A DNA stretch of 37,508 bases from an uncultured Collinsella sp. (GTDB taxonomy: Bacteria; Actinomycetota; Coriobacteriia; Coriobacteriales; Coriobacteriaceae). Positions 1 to 7,402 of the stretch are shown here, one piece after another (position 1 is the stretch's first letter; every line of letters begins with the position of its first letter). The notes beneath the pieces were generated by a model. That model saw only the letters and a list, made by a program, of their open reading frames with translations. It was not told the origin of the DNA and did no database searches. A program made the translations under genes and the position numbers. Where the stretch lies: positions 1-37,508 of the forward strand of contig CABSMX010000006.1 of NCBI GenBank assembly GCA_902478945.1. The letters run 5' to 3'.

Positions 1-1
1 T

Positions 2-571
2 GCCGCTCCTACCGTGCGTGCGGGCTGGGTGGCAGAGAACGGCCCCGTAATCGTCGATGCCATTAGTGGCGTGACGGGCGCCGGTAAGTCCTGCAACGCT
101 CGCACCCATTTTTGTAGCGCGGACGAGAACCTGGAGGCCTATGGCGTAGGCAAACATCGCCATACGCCCGAGATTGAGCAGATCCTGGACCTGACCGATC
201 GCGTCGTCTTTACTCCGCACTTGGCACCGCTCAAGCGCGGCCTGCTTTCCACGGTGACGATGCCGCTCGCGCCGCAGACTCTCGACACGTTGGCCCTTGA
301 GGACGTCGTCGACCATTACAAGAAGTTCTACGCCGGTCGCACCTTTGTGCGCGTGCTCGATGCCGGCCAGCAGCCCAAGACGGCTTCGGTCGTCGGCACC
401 AACGCTGCCCAGATTGGCCTTGCGCTCAACAAGCGTGCGGGCGTGCTGGTGGCGACGGGTGCTATCGACAATTTGTGCAAGGGTGCTGCGGGCCAGGCGG
501 TCCAGTGCGCCAACATCGTTTTTGGCTTTGACGAGCGACGAGGCTTGCCCACAGTGGCGTGCCCGGTGTAG
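2..571 (+). CDS. argC: N-acetyl-gamma-glutamyl-phosphate reductase, C-terminal part
   Basis: This is the 3' part of argC; the gene runs off the left edge and the frame is open from base 2. The enzyme reduces N-acetyl-glutamyl-phosphate to the semialdehyde with NADPH, the third step of ornithine/arginine synthesis in the cytoplasm. About 189 residues remain. They include the SGVTGAGK segment, the YGVGKHRHTPEIEQ stretch and the TPHLAP/RGLLSTV motif, all typical of the ArgC C-terminal domain, plus the IDNLCKGAAGQAVQ NADP-site motif near the end. The N-terminal Rossmann part and the catalytic cysteine lie outside the window. argJ follows after about 135 bases, and the argC-J-B-D order supports the call. 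The GTG at base 14 is internal and is not a start. Confidence 0.94.
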   Translation, partial: AAPTVRAGWVAENGPVIVDAISGVTGAGKSCNARTHFCSADENLEAYGVGKHRHTPEIEQILDLTDRVVFTPHLAPLKRGLLSTVTMPLAPQTLDTLALEDVVDHYKKFYAGRTFVRVLDAGQQPKTASVVGTNAAQIGLALNKRAGVLVATGAIDNLCKGAAGQAVQCANIVFGFDERRGLPTVACPV

Positions 572-706
572 CACATTCGATTGTTAACGATTTGGTGGTC
601 GGGTATCGAGTTGGGCGCCGCTTTCAAGCTGGTCTAGTAGTTGCGACCGGTATGGCGTGCCAGCCGATGCCCGCTTTTTTGTCTGATATAAGGAGTCGTA
701 GGGACG

Positions 707-1975
707 ATGAATACCGACCTGATTGATATCAAGATACGCGCCGTCGAGGGTGGCGTTACGGCAGCGGCTGGCTTTAAGGCCGCAGGCATCCATGCAGGAT
801 TCCGGAAGAATCCCGAGCGCTTGGACTATGCGCTCGTCGTGCCCGATAAGCCCTGTCCAGGCGCCGGCGTGTTTACGACCAACCGCTTTTGCGCGGCGCC
901 CGTGCAGGTGAGCCGTGCCCACCTGGGCGGTGCGGACAAGGGCTATGGCATCATCGCCGGCGTTTCAATCAACTCCGGCAACGCGAATGCCGCCACGGGC
1001 GAGACCGGCCTTGCCTGCGCGCGAGAGACATGCAATATCGCGTCGCAGGTCATCGGCTGTGAACCCCAGCAGATCCTAGTTGCATCCACAGGCGTGATTG
1101 GACAGATTCTGCCGATTGACACGTTTGAGACGGCCGTCCCGTCCGCCTACGAGGCACTCTCTGCCCATGGCGGTGCCGATGCGGCCCGTGCCATCATGAC
1201 GACCGATACGCACTCCAAGGAGTATGCCGTTCGCTACCGCAGTGAGGCTGCGGGTCATGCGGGCAACGCTTATACGGTGGGCGGCATGTGCAAGGGCTCG
1301 GGCATGATCATGCCCAATATGGCCACCATGATCGCGGTCATTACTACCGATGCCCCCGTCGAGCCGTCGGCGCTCCACGCCCTGTTGCTCTCGACCGTTA
1401 AGCAGACCTTCAATAAGGTGACGGTCGATTCCGATACCTCGACCAACGACACCTGCATTATGCTCGCTTCCGGCGCTGCTGCCGCAGATGCCGAGGCCAT
1501 CGCCGAGGGCACTGACGCCTTTGACGAGTTGGCCTTTGCCGTGCACGAGGTGTGCGAGAGCCTGGCGCGCAACATCGCGGCCGATGGCGAGGGTGCGTCA
1601 AAGCTCGTGACGGTTAACGTTGCCGGTGCCGCCAACGACGAGGAAGCCGATATCGCCGCCCGTGCCGTCGCCAACTCGCCGCTCGTCAAGACCTGCATCG
1701 CTGGTCACGACTGCAACTGGGGCCGCGTCGCCATGGCGCTTGGCAAGTGCGGCGTGAAGTTTAATCAGGAAGACGTTTCCATCGACATGATGGGCATGCC
1801 CGTCTGTCGCGACGGTCTGACTGTTCCCTTTGACGAGGACGAGGCTCTGCGACGTTTTGAGGCGCCCGAGATCGTGATCTCGGCCGACCTGGGCGCAGGC
1901 GACGCGGCAACGACCGTGTGGACCTGCGACCTCACGCACGAGTACATCTCCATCAACGGCGACTACCGTTCCTAG
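707..1975 (+). CDS. argJ: Bifunctional ornithine acetyltransferase / N-acetylglutamate synthase
   Basis: ArgJ transfers the acetyl group from N-acetylornithine to glutamate, recycling acetyl in arginine synthesis; some members also use acetyl-CoA. The protein is 422 residues, normal for the family. The self-cleavage site is visible as PNMATMIAVITTD, with Thr207 as the new N-terminal nucleophile of the beta chain; the usual ATML is ATMI here. The KGSGMI motif just before it and GHDCNWGRV and ISINGDYRS near the C-terminus also match. The ATG is preceded by AAGGAG about 13 bases upstream. It lies between argC and argB. The sequence alone does not show whether it is mono- or bifunctional. Confidence 0.97.
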   Translation: MNTDLIDIKIRAVEGGVTAAAGFKAAGIHAGFRKNPERLDYALVVPDKPCPGAGVFTTNRFCAAPVQVSRAHLGGADKGYGIIAGVSINSGNANAATGETGLACARETCNIASQVIGCEPQQILVASTGVIGQILPIDTFETAVPSAYEALSAHGGADAARAIMTTDTHSKEYAVRYRSEAAGHAGNAYTVGGMCKGSGMIMPNMATMIAVITTDAPVEPSALHALLLSTVKQTFNKVTVDSDTSTNDTCIMLASGAAAADAEAIAEGTDAFDELAFAVHEVCESLARNIAADGEGASKLVTVNVAGAANDEEADIAARAVANSPLVKTCIAGHDCNWGRVAMALGKCGVKFNQEDVSIDMMGMPVCRDGLTVPFDEDEALRRFEAPEIVISADLGAGDAATTVWTCDLTHEYISINGDYRS

Positions 1976-2056
1976 ATTCCAGGCGTGCTGCGCATCTTGC
2001 CGCGATTGCGGGCAGCGGAGCACGGCGCGATAACGATACGAAAGACGAGGCAGATT

Positions 2057-3037
2057 ATGAAATTCGCACGCGATTGTCGTTCGAGCGAATCCAACGAAGC
2101 AACCGCGCAGCTGCTGTTCGAAGCGCTGCCGTGGATTAAAAACCTGACCGGCAAGACGGTCGTTATCAAGTATGGCGGAGCGGCCATGGTCGATGAGCAA
2201 CTGCGCCGCGATGTGATGAGCGACATCGTTTTGCTCAAGATCATCGGCATGCGCCCCGTCATCGTGCATGGCGGAGGCAAGGCTATCAACGAGGCACTGA
2301 GCCATTACGATATTCCCGTCGAGTTTAAGAACGGCCAGCGCGTGACCACGCCGGCGACTATGGATATCGTGCGCGAGGTGCTGGGCGGCAAGGTTAACCA
2401 GGAGCTGGTCGCCGCCATCAACCACCACGGCAACCTGGCCGTAGGCGTGTCGGGCAGCGATGCCGGCACACTCATCGCCGAGCCGCTCGACCCCGAGCTC
2501 GGTCGCGTGGGCAAAGTGGCGCACGTCAACACCGACTATATCGAGCGCTTGCTCGATAGCGAGTACATTCCCGTTATCGCTACCGTCGCGGCGGGGGAGG
2601 ACGGCGGATTCTTCAACATCAATGCCGACACCGCTGCCGGTGCCGTTGCGGCGGCGCTTCACGCGCATAAGGCGATTTTTTTGACCGATGTCGACGGCCT
2701 GTACAAGGATTTTAGCGACAAGGACTCGCTTATCTCCAACCTGACGCTCGACGAGGTCAACGAGATGCTCTACGGCGGAGAAGTCGACAAGGGTATGATT
2801 CCCAAGCTGCGCGCCGCCGTCGATGCGCTTGCTGCTGGCGTGTTCCGAGCCCACATCATCAACGGCACGACGCCGCACTCGCTGCTGCTGGAGTTGCTGA
2901 CCGATGCTGGCGTCGGTACCGTGATCCACTCCACCGAGACGGCCTACGAGTTCGATACGCATCCGCATCCGCTTTCGACGTTTGCGGCGCGTCTGACCGA
3001 GAACCTCGACGAGGTCGAGAAGCTCCAGACGGTCTAG
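2057..3037 (+). CDS. argB: Acetylglutamate kinase
   Basis: ArgB phosphorylates N-acetylglutamate with ATP, normally the controlled step of the cyclic arginine pathway. The amino-acid-kinase fold is shown by VIKYGG near residue 38 (ATP-binding lysine), VHGGGKAINEAL (substrate loop), NINADTAAGAVAAAL and the FLTDVDGLY segment. The chosen ATG is preceded by GACGAGG at good spacing and gives 326 residues; an in-frame GTG 72 bases upstream would add a tail with no family resemblance. The N-terminal helix before the kinase core resembles the extension of arginine-inhibited ArgB proteins, so feedback inhibition is plausible but inferred. It follows argJ by about 80 bases. Confidence 0.96.
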   Translation: MKFARDCRSSESNEATAQLLFEALPWIKNLTGKTVVIKYGGAAMVDEQLRRDVMSDIVLLKIIGMRPVIVHGGGKAINEALSHYDIPVEFKNGQRVTTPATMDIVREVLGGKVNQELVAAINHHGNLAVGVSGSDAGTLIAEPLDPELGRVGKVAHVNTDYIERLLDSEYIPVIATVAAGEDGGFFNINADTAAGAVAAALHAHKAIFLTDVDGLYKDFSDKDSLISNLTLDEVNEMLYGGEVDKGMIPKLRAAVDALAAGVFRAHIINGTTPHSLLLELLTDAGVGTVIHSTETAYEFDTHPHPLSTFAARLTENLDEVEKLQTV

Positions 3038-3106
3038 CCGACCCGCGGTCGTCGCGTCCCTGCACCCATAGCCCTGCGCCGTACGGCGCCCAACGAAAGG
3101 CATCTC

Positions 3107-4390
3107 ATGTCACTTGCAACTCAGCAATCACTCGAATCCCATTACGTTATGCATACCTTTGGTCGCTCGCCGGTAGAGTTTGTCGAAGGTCACGGTATGA
3201 AGCTCATCGGTGACGATGGTCGTGAGTATCTCGACTTTCTCGCTGGTATCGGTGTGTGCAGCCTTGGCCACGGCAACCCTGCAGTGCTCTCGGCGCTCGA
3301 GGCTCAGACCAAAAAGCTTCTGCATGTGTCTAACTACTTCTACATCGAGCAGCGTGGACAGGTCGCGGCGCTGCTGTCCAAGCTTGCCAACGACGACGTA
3401 GATGGTGCGTGCGTGCTGGCCGATGCCATTGCCGCCGGCGATGAGACCACGGCCGCTGCGCTCGGTGCCCCGGCTGCGGGCGAGCAGGTGTGGGAGACGT
3501 TCTTTGCCAATTCCGGTGCCGAGGCCAACGAGGGCTCTATGAAGCTCGCGCGTCTGTACGCCAAGCGTGCCGGCAACGCTGGCAACACCATCGTGTGCAT
3601 GCGCGGCGGCTTTCACGGTCGTACGCTCGAGACCATTGCCGCGACCATGCAGGATCGGCTGCAGGACAGTTTCCGCCCGCTGCCGGGTGGCTTTGTGGCC
3701 TGCGCACCCAACGATGTGGATGAGCTGCGTGCAATCTTTAAGCAACTGGGCAGTGAAATCTGTGCCGTGATGCTCGAACCAATCCAGGGCGAGAGCGGTG
3801 TGCATCCCATGACCGAGGAGTTTATGGCTACGGCGCGCGACTTGGCGCACGAGGTGGGTGCCGTGCTTATTGCCGACGAGGTCCAGTGTGGTATCTTCCG
3901 CACGGGTAAGCCGTTTGCGTTCCAGACCTATGGCGTGGAGCCCGACATCATGAGCCTTGCCAAGGGCATTGCCGATGGCGTGCCCATGGGTGCCGTGGTG
4001 GCAAAGAAGGAGATCGCCGACGTGTTTAAGCCGGGTGACCACGGCTCGACCTTTGGCGGTAGCTGCTTGGCTGTCGCGGCGTGCGCCGCGACGCTCTCTG
4101 CGCTCGTGCGCGGCGATTTTGCCGAGCATGTTGCCAAGGTGGGTGCTTATATGGAGCAGGCGCTGGCTAAGCTTCCGCATGTGGTAGAGGTGCGTGGTCG
4201 CGGCCTGATGCTCGGCTGCGATTTGGATGATGCCGCGGGTGATGCACACGACGTCGTGGCCCGTGCATTGGGGGCTGGTGCCGTGATCAACGCTACAGGC
4301 GCACATACGCTGCGCTTCCTGCCGCCGCTCGTGTGCGAAGAGGCCGACGTGGACAACCTGATCGAGATCCTGGCGGGTGTTTTGGCTTAG
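3107..4390 (+). CDS. argD: Acetylornithine aminotransferase
   Basis: ArgD is a PLP class-III aminotransferase that converts N-acetylglutamate semialdehyde to N-acetylornithine using glutamate. FFANSGAEANEGSMKLAR binds the cofactor phosphate, IADEVQCGIFRTG carries the PLP aspartate, and the Schiff-base lysine is Lys286 in SLAKGIADG. At 427 residues it is somewhat long: residues about 97-127 form an Ala/Asp-rich insertion between the helix after SNYFY and the FFANSG motif, where most relatives have a short turn. GAAAGG precedes the ATG by about 7 bases. It is the last gene of the arg run and a strong terminator follows. A succinylornithine or ornithine aminotransferase is possible by family, but the context favours ArgD. 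Confidence 0.95.
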   Translation: MSLATQQSLESHYVMHTFGRSPVEFVEGHGMKLIGDDGREYLDFLAGIGVCSLGHGNPAVLSALEAQTKKLLHVSNYFYIEQRGQVAALLSKLANDDVDGACVLADAIAAGDETTAAALGAPAAGEQVWETFFANSGAEANEGSMKLARLYAKRAGNAGNTIVCMRGGFHGRTLETIAATMQDRLQDSFRPLPGGFVACAPNDVDELRAIFKQLGSEICAVMLEPIQGESGVHPMTEEFMATARDLAHEVGAVLIADEVQCGIFRTGKPFAFQTYGVEPDIMSLAKGIADGVPMGAVVAKKEIADVFKPGDHGSTFGGSCLAVAACAATLSALVRGDFAEHVAKVGAYMEQALAKLPHVVEVRGRGLMLGCDLDDAAGDAHDVVARALGAGAVINATGAHTLRFLPPLVCEEADVDNLIEILAGVLA

Positions 4391-4417
4391 CGAGAGTAAA
4401 ACATAGCCAGTTTGAAC

Positions 4418-4476
4418 GGGTTCCAGATTGTCGGTGCGTCATTTGATGCATCTTTGGACGGTCTGGAACCCTTTTT
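4418..4476 (+). terminator. Intrinsic terminator of the arg operon
   Basis: Ten-base arms GGGTTCCAGA and TCTGGAACCC enclose a 34-base loop that contains the small palindrome GATGCATC, followed directly by TTTTT. It starts 28 bases after the argD stop. Confidence 0.75.
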
Positions 4477-4508
4477 GCCGTAAATCTACAATGGTCAGGA
4501 GAGCCTCT

Positions 4509-4723
4509 GGACAAAAAATGCCAAATATGAGTACTGTCACCAGTTGAATCTCATATGAAACCGACTATTTAGGATTAGTTAGACCACACATGTTCAATTA
4601 TGTTAGTGGAAAACTAGTAGCAAAGGCTTCAAATCGCTGATTCAAGGCTAGATTTACCCAGTCATATCCAAATACCGCTGCTACAAAATTAGTAACAGTA
4701 CTCATTTTTGCCATTTTTTGGCC
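4509..4723. mobile_element. AT-rich MITE-like element with 29-bp terminal inverted repeats
   Basis: Bases 4509-4537 and 4695-4723 are inverted repeats matching at 26 of 29 positions, each containing AAAAAATG and GAGTACTGT. The 157-base interior is clearly AT-rich against the GC-rich surroundings. No transposase is present. On the minus strand it holds a 38-codon open frame starting in one repeat (reading MAKMSTVT...), and the other repeat reads MPNMSTVT and then stops, so the frame looks like a by-product of the repeat rather than a gene. No target-site duplication was evident by eye. A non-autonomous transposable unit is the best guess; a long hairpin transcript is the alternative. Confidence 0.5.
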
Positions 4724-4749
4724 ACGGCCTTTGTGACAGACGTGTTGAC

Positions 4750-4835
4750 GGGTTCGAATCCCTCTGCGATGGGCCCAAAAACGAAAGGCCCCCATAGCTG
4801 GGAGCCTATCAAATCAGTGGTGGGCGATGAGGGAT
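4750..4835. repeat. Diverged duplicate of the tRNA-Val 3' junction
   Basis: This stretch is an imperfect direct copy of bases 4935-5019. Both run, in order: GGGTTCGAAT (a T-loop-like sequence on the plus strand), an A-rich run, a GAAAGGCC...GCCT hairpin, then TGGTGGGCGATGAGGGAT. That last 18-mer is identical to the 3' end of the neighbouring minus-strand tRNA-Val, including its CCA. Here the tRNA copy breaks off after the T-stem. The intervening 100 bases are rich in tiny GC hairpins (for example GCGGCTTCGCCGC and GGGCCTACGGCCC). It looks like the scar of an event at a tRNA 3' end, a usual integration site. No integrase is nearby. Confidence 0.5.
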
Positions 4836-4960
4836 GTCCGCGTGCGGCTTCGCCGCCCGCCCTCGCTTTGGGCCTACGGCCCTCGCGTGCTGCGCTGGAA
4901 AACGCTTCGCGTTTCCTCAGCTCCGCACCCTTGCGGGTTCGAATTCCATGTACCGGGCAC

Positions 4961-4991
4961 AAAAAAGAAAGGCCTCCATCACTGGAGGCCT
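4961..4991 (-). terminator. Terminator of tRNA-Val
   Basis: On the minus strand AGGCCTCCA pairs with TGGAGGCCT around a four-base loop, followed by TTTCTTTTTT. It begins 11 bases after the tRNA 3' end. Confidence 0.75.
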
Positions 4992-5001
4992 AACAATTCA
5001 A

Positions 5002-5077
5002 TGGTGGGCGATGAGGGATTCGAACCCCCAGCCTTGTGCGTGTAAAGCACCTGCGCTAACCGTTGCGCCAATCGCCC
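5002..5077 (-). tRNA. tRNA-Val(UAC), CCA encoded
   Basis: A full cloverleaf on the minus strand: acceptor GGGCGAT/ATCGCCC, D-stem GCGC/GCGC, anticodon loop TTTACAC (anticodon TAC, reading GTA/GTG), T-arm GGGGG-TTCGAAT-CCCTC, discriminator A and encoded CCA, 76 bases in all. The first anticodon-stem pair is a G-A mismatch; the other four pair. A TATACT -10 box (minus strand, 5093-5088) lies at promoter distance upstream, with no strong -35 seen. It lies 57 bases beyond the 3' end of asnB on the same strand. Confidence 0.95.
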
Positions 5078-5134
5078 GCAGGGATTGAGTATAGCGGAAA
5101 CCCTGCGTGGTTCACCGCTAATTCATAACGAAAA

Positions 5135-7003
5135 CTAAGCGGCGACTTTAGCGCCCTTGTCCTCGTCGATAAAGAAGCGCTTGTACCAAATGAGGAACGT
5201 CAGCGTGGTATAGATCTTGCGCTGGTTGAGCGCGCGACCCTTAAAGTGATCGTCGAGCAGTTTCATGAGCGCATCGGTGTCAAAGAAATCAGCAGCCCAC
5301 GGCGCGGTGAAGTATTCCTTTACGTAGTCGTAATACTTTTGCTCGCGCAGCCAGAACTTGACCGGTACAGGGAAGCCCACCTTCTTGCGCGTTGCCCACT
5401 CGTCGGGCAGCGTGCGGTTGGCGGCGTGACGCAGGACGAGCTTGCAGCCTTCTTCGTTAACACGGTAGTTGGCGGGAATGTGCTCGGCAAACTCCATGAC
5501 CTTCTTGTCCAGGAACGGGACGCGAAGCTCCAGAGAATGCGCCATGCACATTTTGTCGGCCTTGAGCAGAATGTCGCCCGGCAGCCACATGTTCATATCC
5601 AGATACTGTTTCTTGGAAAGCTCGCAGCAGTTGGGAACCTGCTTGTAGTACTCGGCGCACATCTCGGCGGCGTTCTTGCCGGTGTCATAAGCGGGCTTGA
5701 GCACCTCGTCGACCTCGGAGGGATCGAACACCTTTGCCTGACCCACATACCAGCGCTCGGGAACCTCGGCGCATTTCGTCAGGAAGTTGTGACCCTTAAA
5801 GTAGGGGAGATGCTGAACGAGTGAGCCCAGGGCGCGACGTACACCGAGCGGCACGCGCTTCTTAAAGGTGCGCATCTCGGGGGTGTCCTCGTACCACTCA
5901 TAGCCGGCAAACAGCTCGTCGGCACCCTCGCCCGAAAGGACGACGGTGACCTCCTTGGAAGCCATCTGCGCCAGATAGTACAGCGGCACGCTGGACAGGT
6001 TCGATTGCGGCTCGTCCATGTGGTACTGGATATCGGGCAGTGCATCAAAGAACTCGTCGGCGGTAATCATCTTGCGCACGTTCTTGATGCCCAGCTTGTC
6101 GGAAAGCTCGGCAGCGTAGTTGGTCTCGTTGAAGTTCTTGTAATCGAAGCCGACGGAATACGTGGTGTCGGGCATGAGACAGGCGGCAATGTAGCTGGAG
6201 TCCACACCGCCAGAAAGGAACGAGCCCACCTTAACATCGGCGATTCGGTGCGCAGCGACGCTTTCGTGCACGACCTTGTCGCACTCGTCCACGTACTCCT
6301 CGAAGGTCTTGGAGTTGTCGTCGGTGAAGTCACAGCTCCAGTAACGCTTGATGTCCATGGTGTTGGTCGTTAGGTCATACGTAAAGCAATGCGCCGGGGC
6401 AAGCTTGAACACGCCCTTAAAGAAGGTCTCCTCCGTGGCAGGGAATTGCAGCGTCAGGTAGGGGCGCAGCGCGTCGTGGTTGACAGCCTTCTCAAACTTG
6501 GGATGGTCCAGGAAGCTCTTGATCTCGGAGCCAAACAGCAGCGAGCCATCGGATGCCTGGTAGTAATAGAACGGCTTGATACCAAAGATGTCACGAGCAC
6601 CAAAGAGTTTGTTCTTGTTCTGGTCGTGAATCACGAACGCGTACATGCCGCGCAGACGGTTGACCAGGTCCTCGCCCCACTCCTCGTAACCGTGTACCAG
6701 GACTTCGGTATCAGCGTTGCAGTGGAAGGCGTAGCCGGCCGCCTCCAGCTCGGCACGAAGCTCCTGGAAGTTGTAGATCTCTCCGTTGAAGACAATCGTG
6801 ACCTTGCCGTCGTCGCTCGACATGGGCTGGGCTCCAGCTTCGGAAAGATCGAGAATCGAAAGACGACGAAAACCAAGGGCAACGTTGTCGACGATATGCT
6901 GGCCGCCCATATCGGGACCACGGTGGATGATGCGATTCATCATGGCCGTGAGAACCAGCTCACTCTGTTCATCTGTACCGGTAAAACCGACAAAACCGCA
7001 CAT
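5135..7003 (-). CDS. asnB: Asparagine synthase (glutamine-hydrolysing)
   Basis: AsnB makes asparagine from aspartate, ATP and glutamine-derived ammonia. The start is fixed by the mandatory N-terminal MCGF: Cys2 becomes the glutaminase nucleophile. AAAGGA sits just upstream of this ATG, and the 45 in-frame residues further upstream do not fit the family. The class-II glutaminase domain spans residues 1-210 (IHRGPD, FNGEIYNF, NADTEVL); the synthetase domain follows with the PP-loop SGGVDSS at 264-270, then LSGEGADELFAGY and LELRVPFLD. The length of 622 residues is usual. It is a single gene with its own leader, which carries an intrinsic terminator-like hairpin, and it is divergent from the murE-like cluster. 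Confidence 0.96.
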   Translation of the reverse strand: MCGFVGFTGTDEQSELVLTAMMNRIIHRGPDMGGQHIVDNVALGFRRLSILDLSEAGAQPMSSDDGKVTIVFNGEIYNFQELRAELEAAGYAFHCNADTEVLVHGYEEWGEDLVNRLRGMYAFVIHDQNKNKLFGARDIFGIKPFYYYQASDGSLLFGSEIKSFLDHPKFEKAVNHDALRPYLTLQFPATEETFFKGVFKLAPAHCFTYDLTTNTMDIKRYWSCDFTDDNSKTFEEYVDECDKVVHESVAAHRIADVKVGSFLSGGVDSSYIAACLMPDTTYSVGFDYKNFNETNYAAELSDKLGIKNVRKMITADEFFDALPDIQYHMDEPQSNLSSVPLYYLAQMASKEVTVVLSGEGADELFAGYEWYEDTPEMRTFKKRVPLGVRRALGSLVQHLPYFKGHNFLTKCAEVPERWYVGQAKVFDPSEVDEVLKPAYDTGKNAAEMCAEYYKQVPNCCELSKKQYLDMNMWLPGDILLKADKMCMAHSLELRVPFLDKKVMEFAEHIPANYRVNEEGCKLVLRHAANRTLPDEWATRKKVGFPVPVKFWLREQKYYDYVKEYFTAPWAADFFDTDALMKLLDDHFKGRALNQRKIYTTLTFLIWYKRFFIDEDKGAKVAA

Positions 7004-7035
7004 GCAAGATCCTTTCTGCTGACGGCTCAGGTGTA

Positions 7036-7056
7036 CTGCCGCAAGGATTGCGGCAG
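7036..7056 (-). repeat. Short perfect hairpin in the asnB leader
   Basis: CTGCCGCAA and TTGCGGCAG form a 9-bp stem with a three-base loop, 33 bases upstream of the asnB start. There is no T-run after it, so it is not a terminator. It could stabilise the mRNA or take part in an alternative leader fold; no function is shown. Confidence 0.5.
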
Positions 7057-7128
7057 CTGATGTCAAATAATCTTTACTATCATGCCAATCTTTTGTTTCG
7101 TGATAGGGCATAAGCGCCGAGCGAACCG

Positions 7129-7173
7129 AAAAAACCACGTCCCGATCTTCAGACGAAGCGGCGGGACGTGGTT
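7129..7173 (-). terminator. Leader terminator (possible attenuator) of asnB
   Basis: On the minus strand AACCACGTCCCG and CGGGACGTGGTT form a perfect 12-bp stem with a 17-base loop, followed by a run of T and CGG. No minus-strand gene lies upstream for it to terminate, since the next gene is divergent. It therefore sits in the asnB 5' leader, about 125 bases before the start codon. A 30-codon frame starting with ATG near 7230 (minus) enters the left arm and stops in the loop; it has only two Asn codons and no clear ribosome site. No T-box core sequence was found. The rest of the 7004-7402 spacer holds the divergent promoters; a GATAAT -10-like box at 7322 faces the murE-like gene. Confidence 0.6.
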
Positions 7174-7402
7174 GCGAACGCTATGTTAAAGAACAGCACC
7201 CAGATTTCCTTGTTTTTACATGGAGTGAACACCGTTGCCATTTATTAGACCACGGCACAGTCCATGCAATTTTTTAGAAGGCTGTGATGCGCGCAAGGTC
7301 AGGTGGCATATTAGGATGGTTGATAATACAGAATGTTTCATCGTTTCTGCCGCGGGACGTCTTCTGCCCTTTAAGGCTGAATTTAGCGAGAGAGGTCTTT
7401 GT

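Noticed and set aside
1598..3103. Long minus-strand open frames opposite arg genes (also opposite murE/HAD, lysS, the activase and clpC)
   Set aside because: They are high-GC shadow frames: low complexity, no family motifs, and fully opposite well-recognised genes.
4700..4785. An intact plus-strand tRNA before the first T-loop-like sequence
   Set aside because: Only the T-loop region looks tRNA-like; no acceptor partner, D-arm or anticodon stem can be built upstream.
4598..4795. Small minus-strand protein in the AT-rich element
   Set aside because: It begins inside a terminal inverted repeat, lacks a ribosome site and resembles no family; the other repeat gives the same opening residues by symmetry.
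4391..5000. CRISPR array
   Set aside because: The repeats here are two inverted ends and one diverged direct pair, without regular short repeats and spacers; none occur elsewhere in the window.
4718..5088. Overlapping plus-strand frames near tRNA-Val
   Set aside because: They read through tRNA sequence, terminator and tRNA-like scars; no ribosome site or domain is visible.
7137..7234. T-box riboswitch controlling asnB
   Set aside because: A terminator is present, but no T-box core (AGGGUGG-type) sequence or specifier stem could be found on the minus strand.
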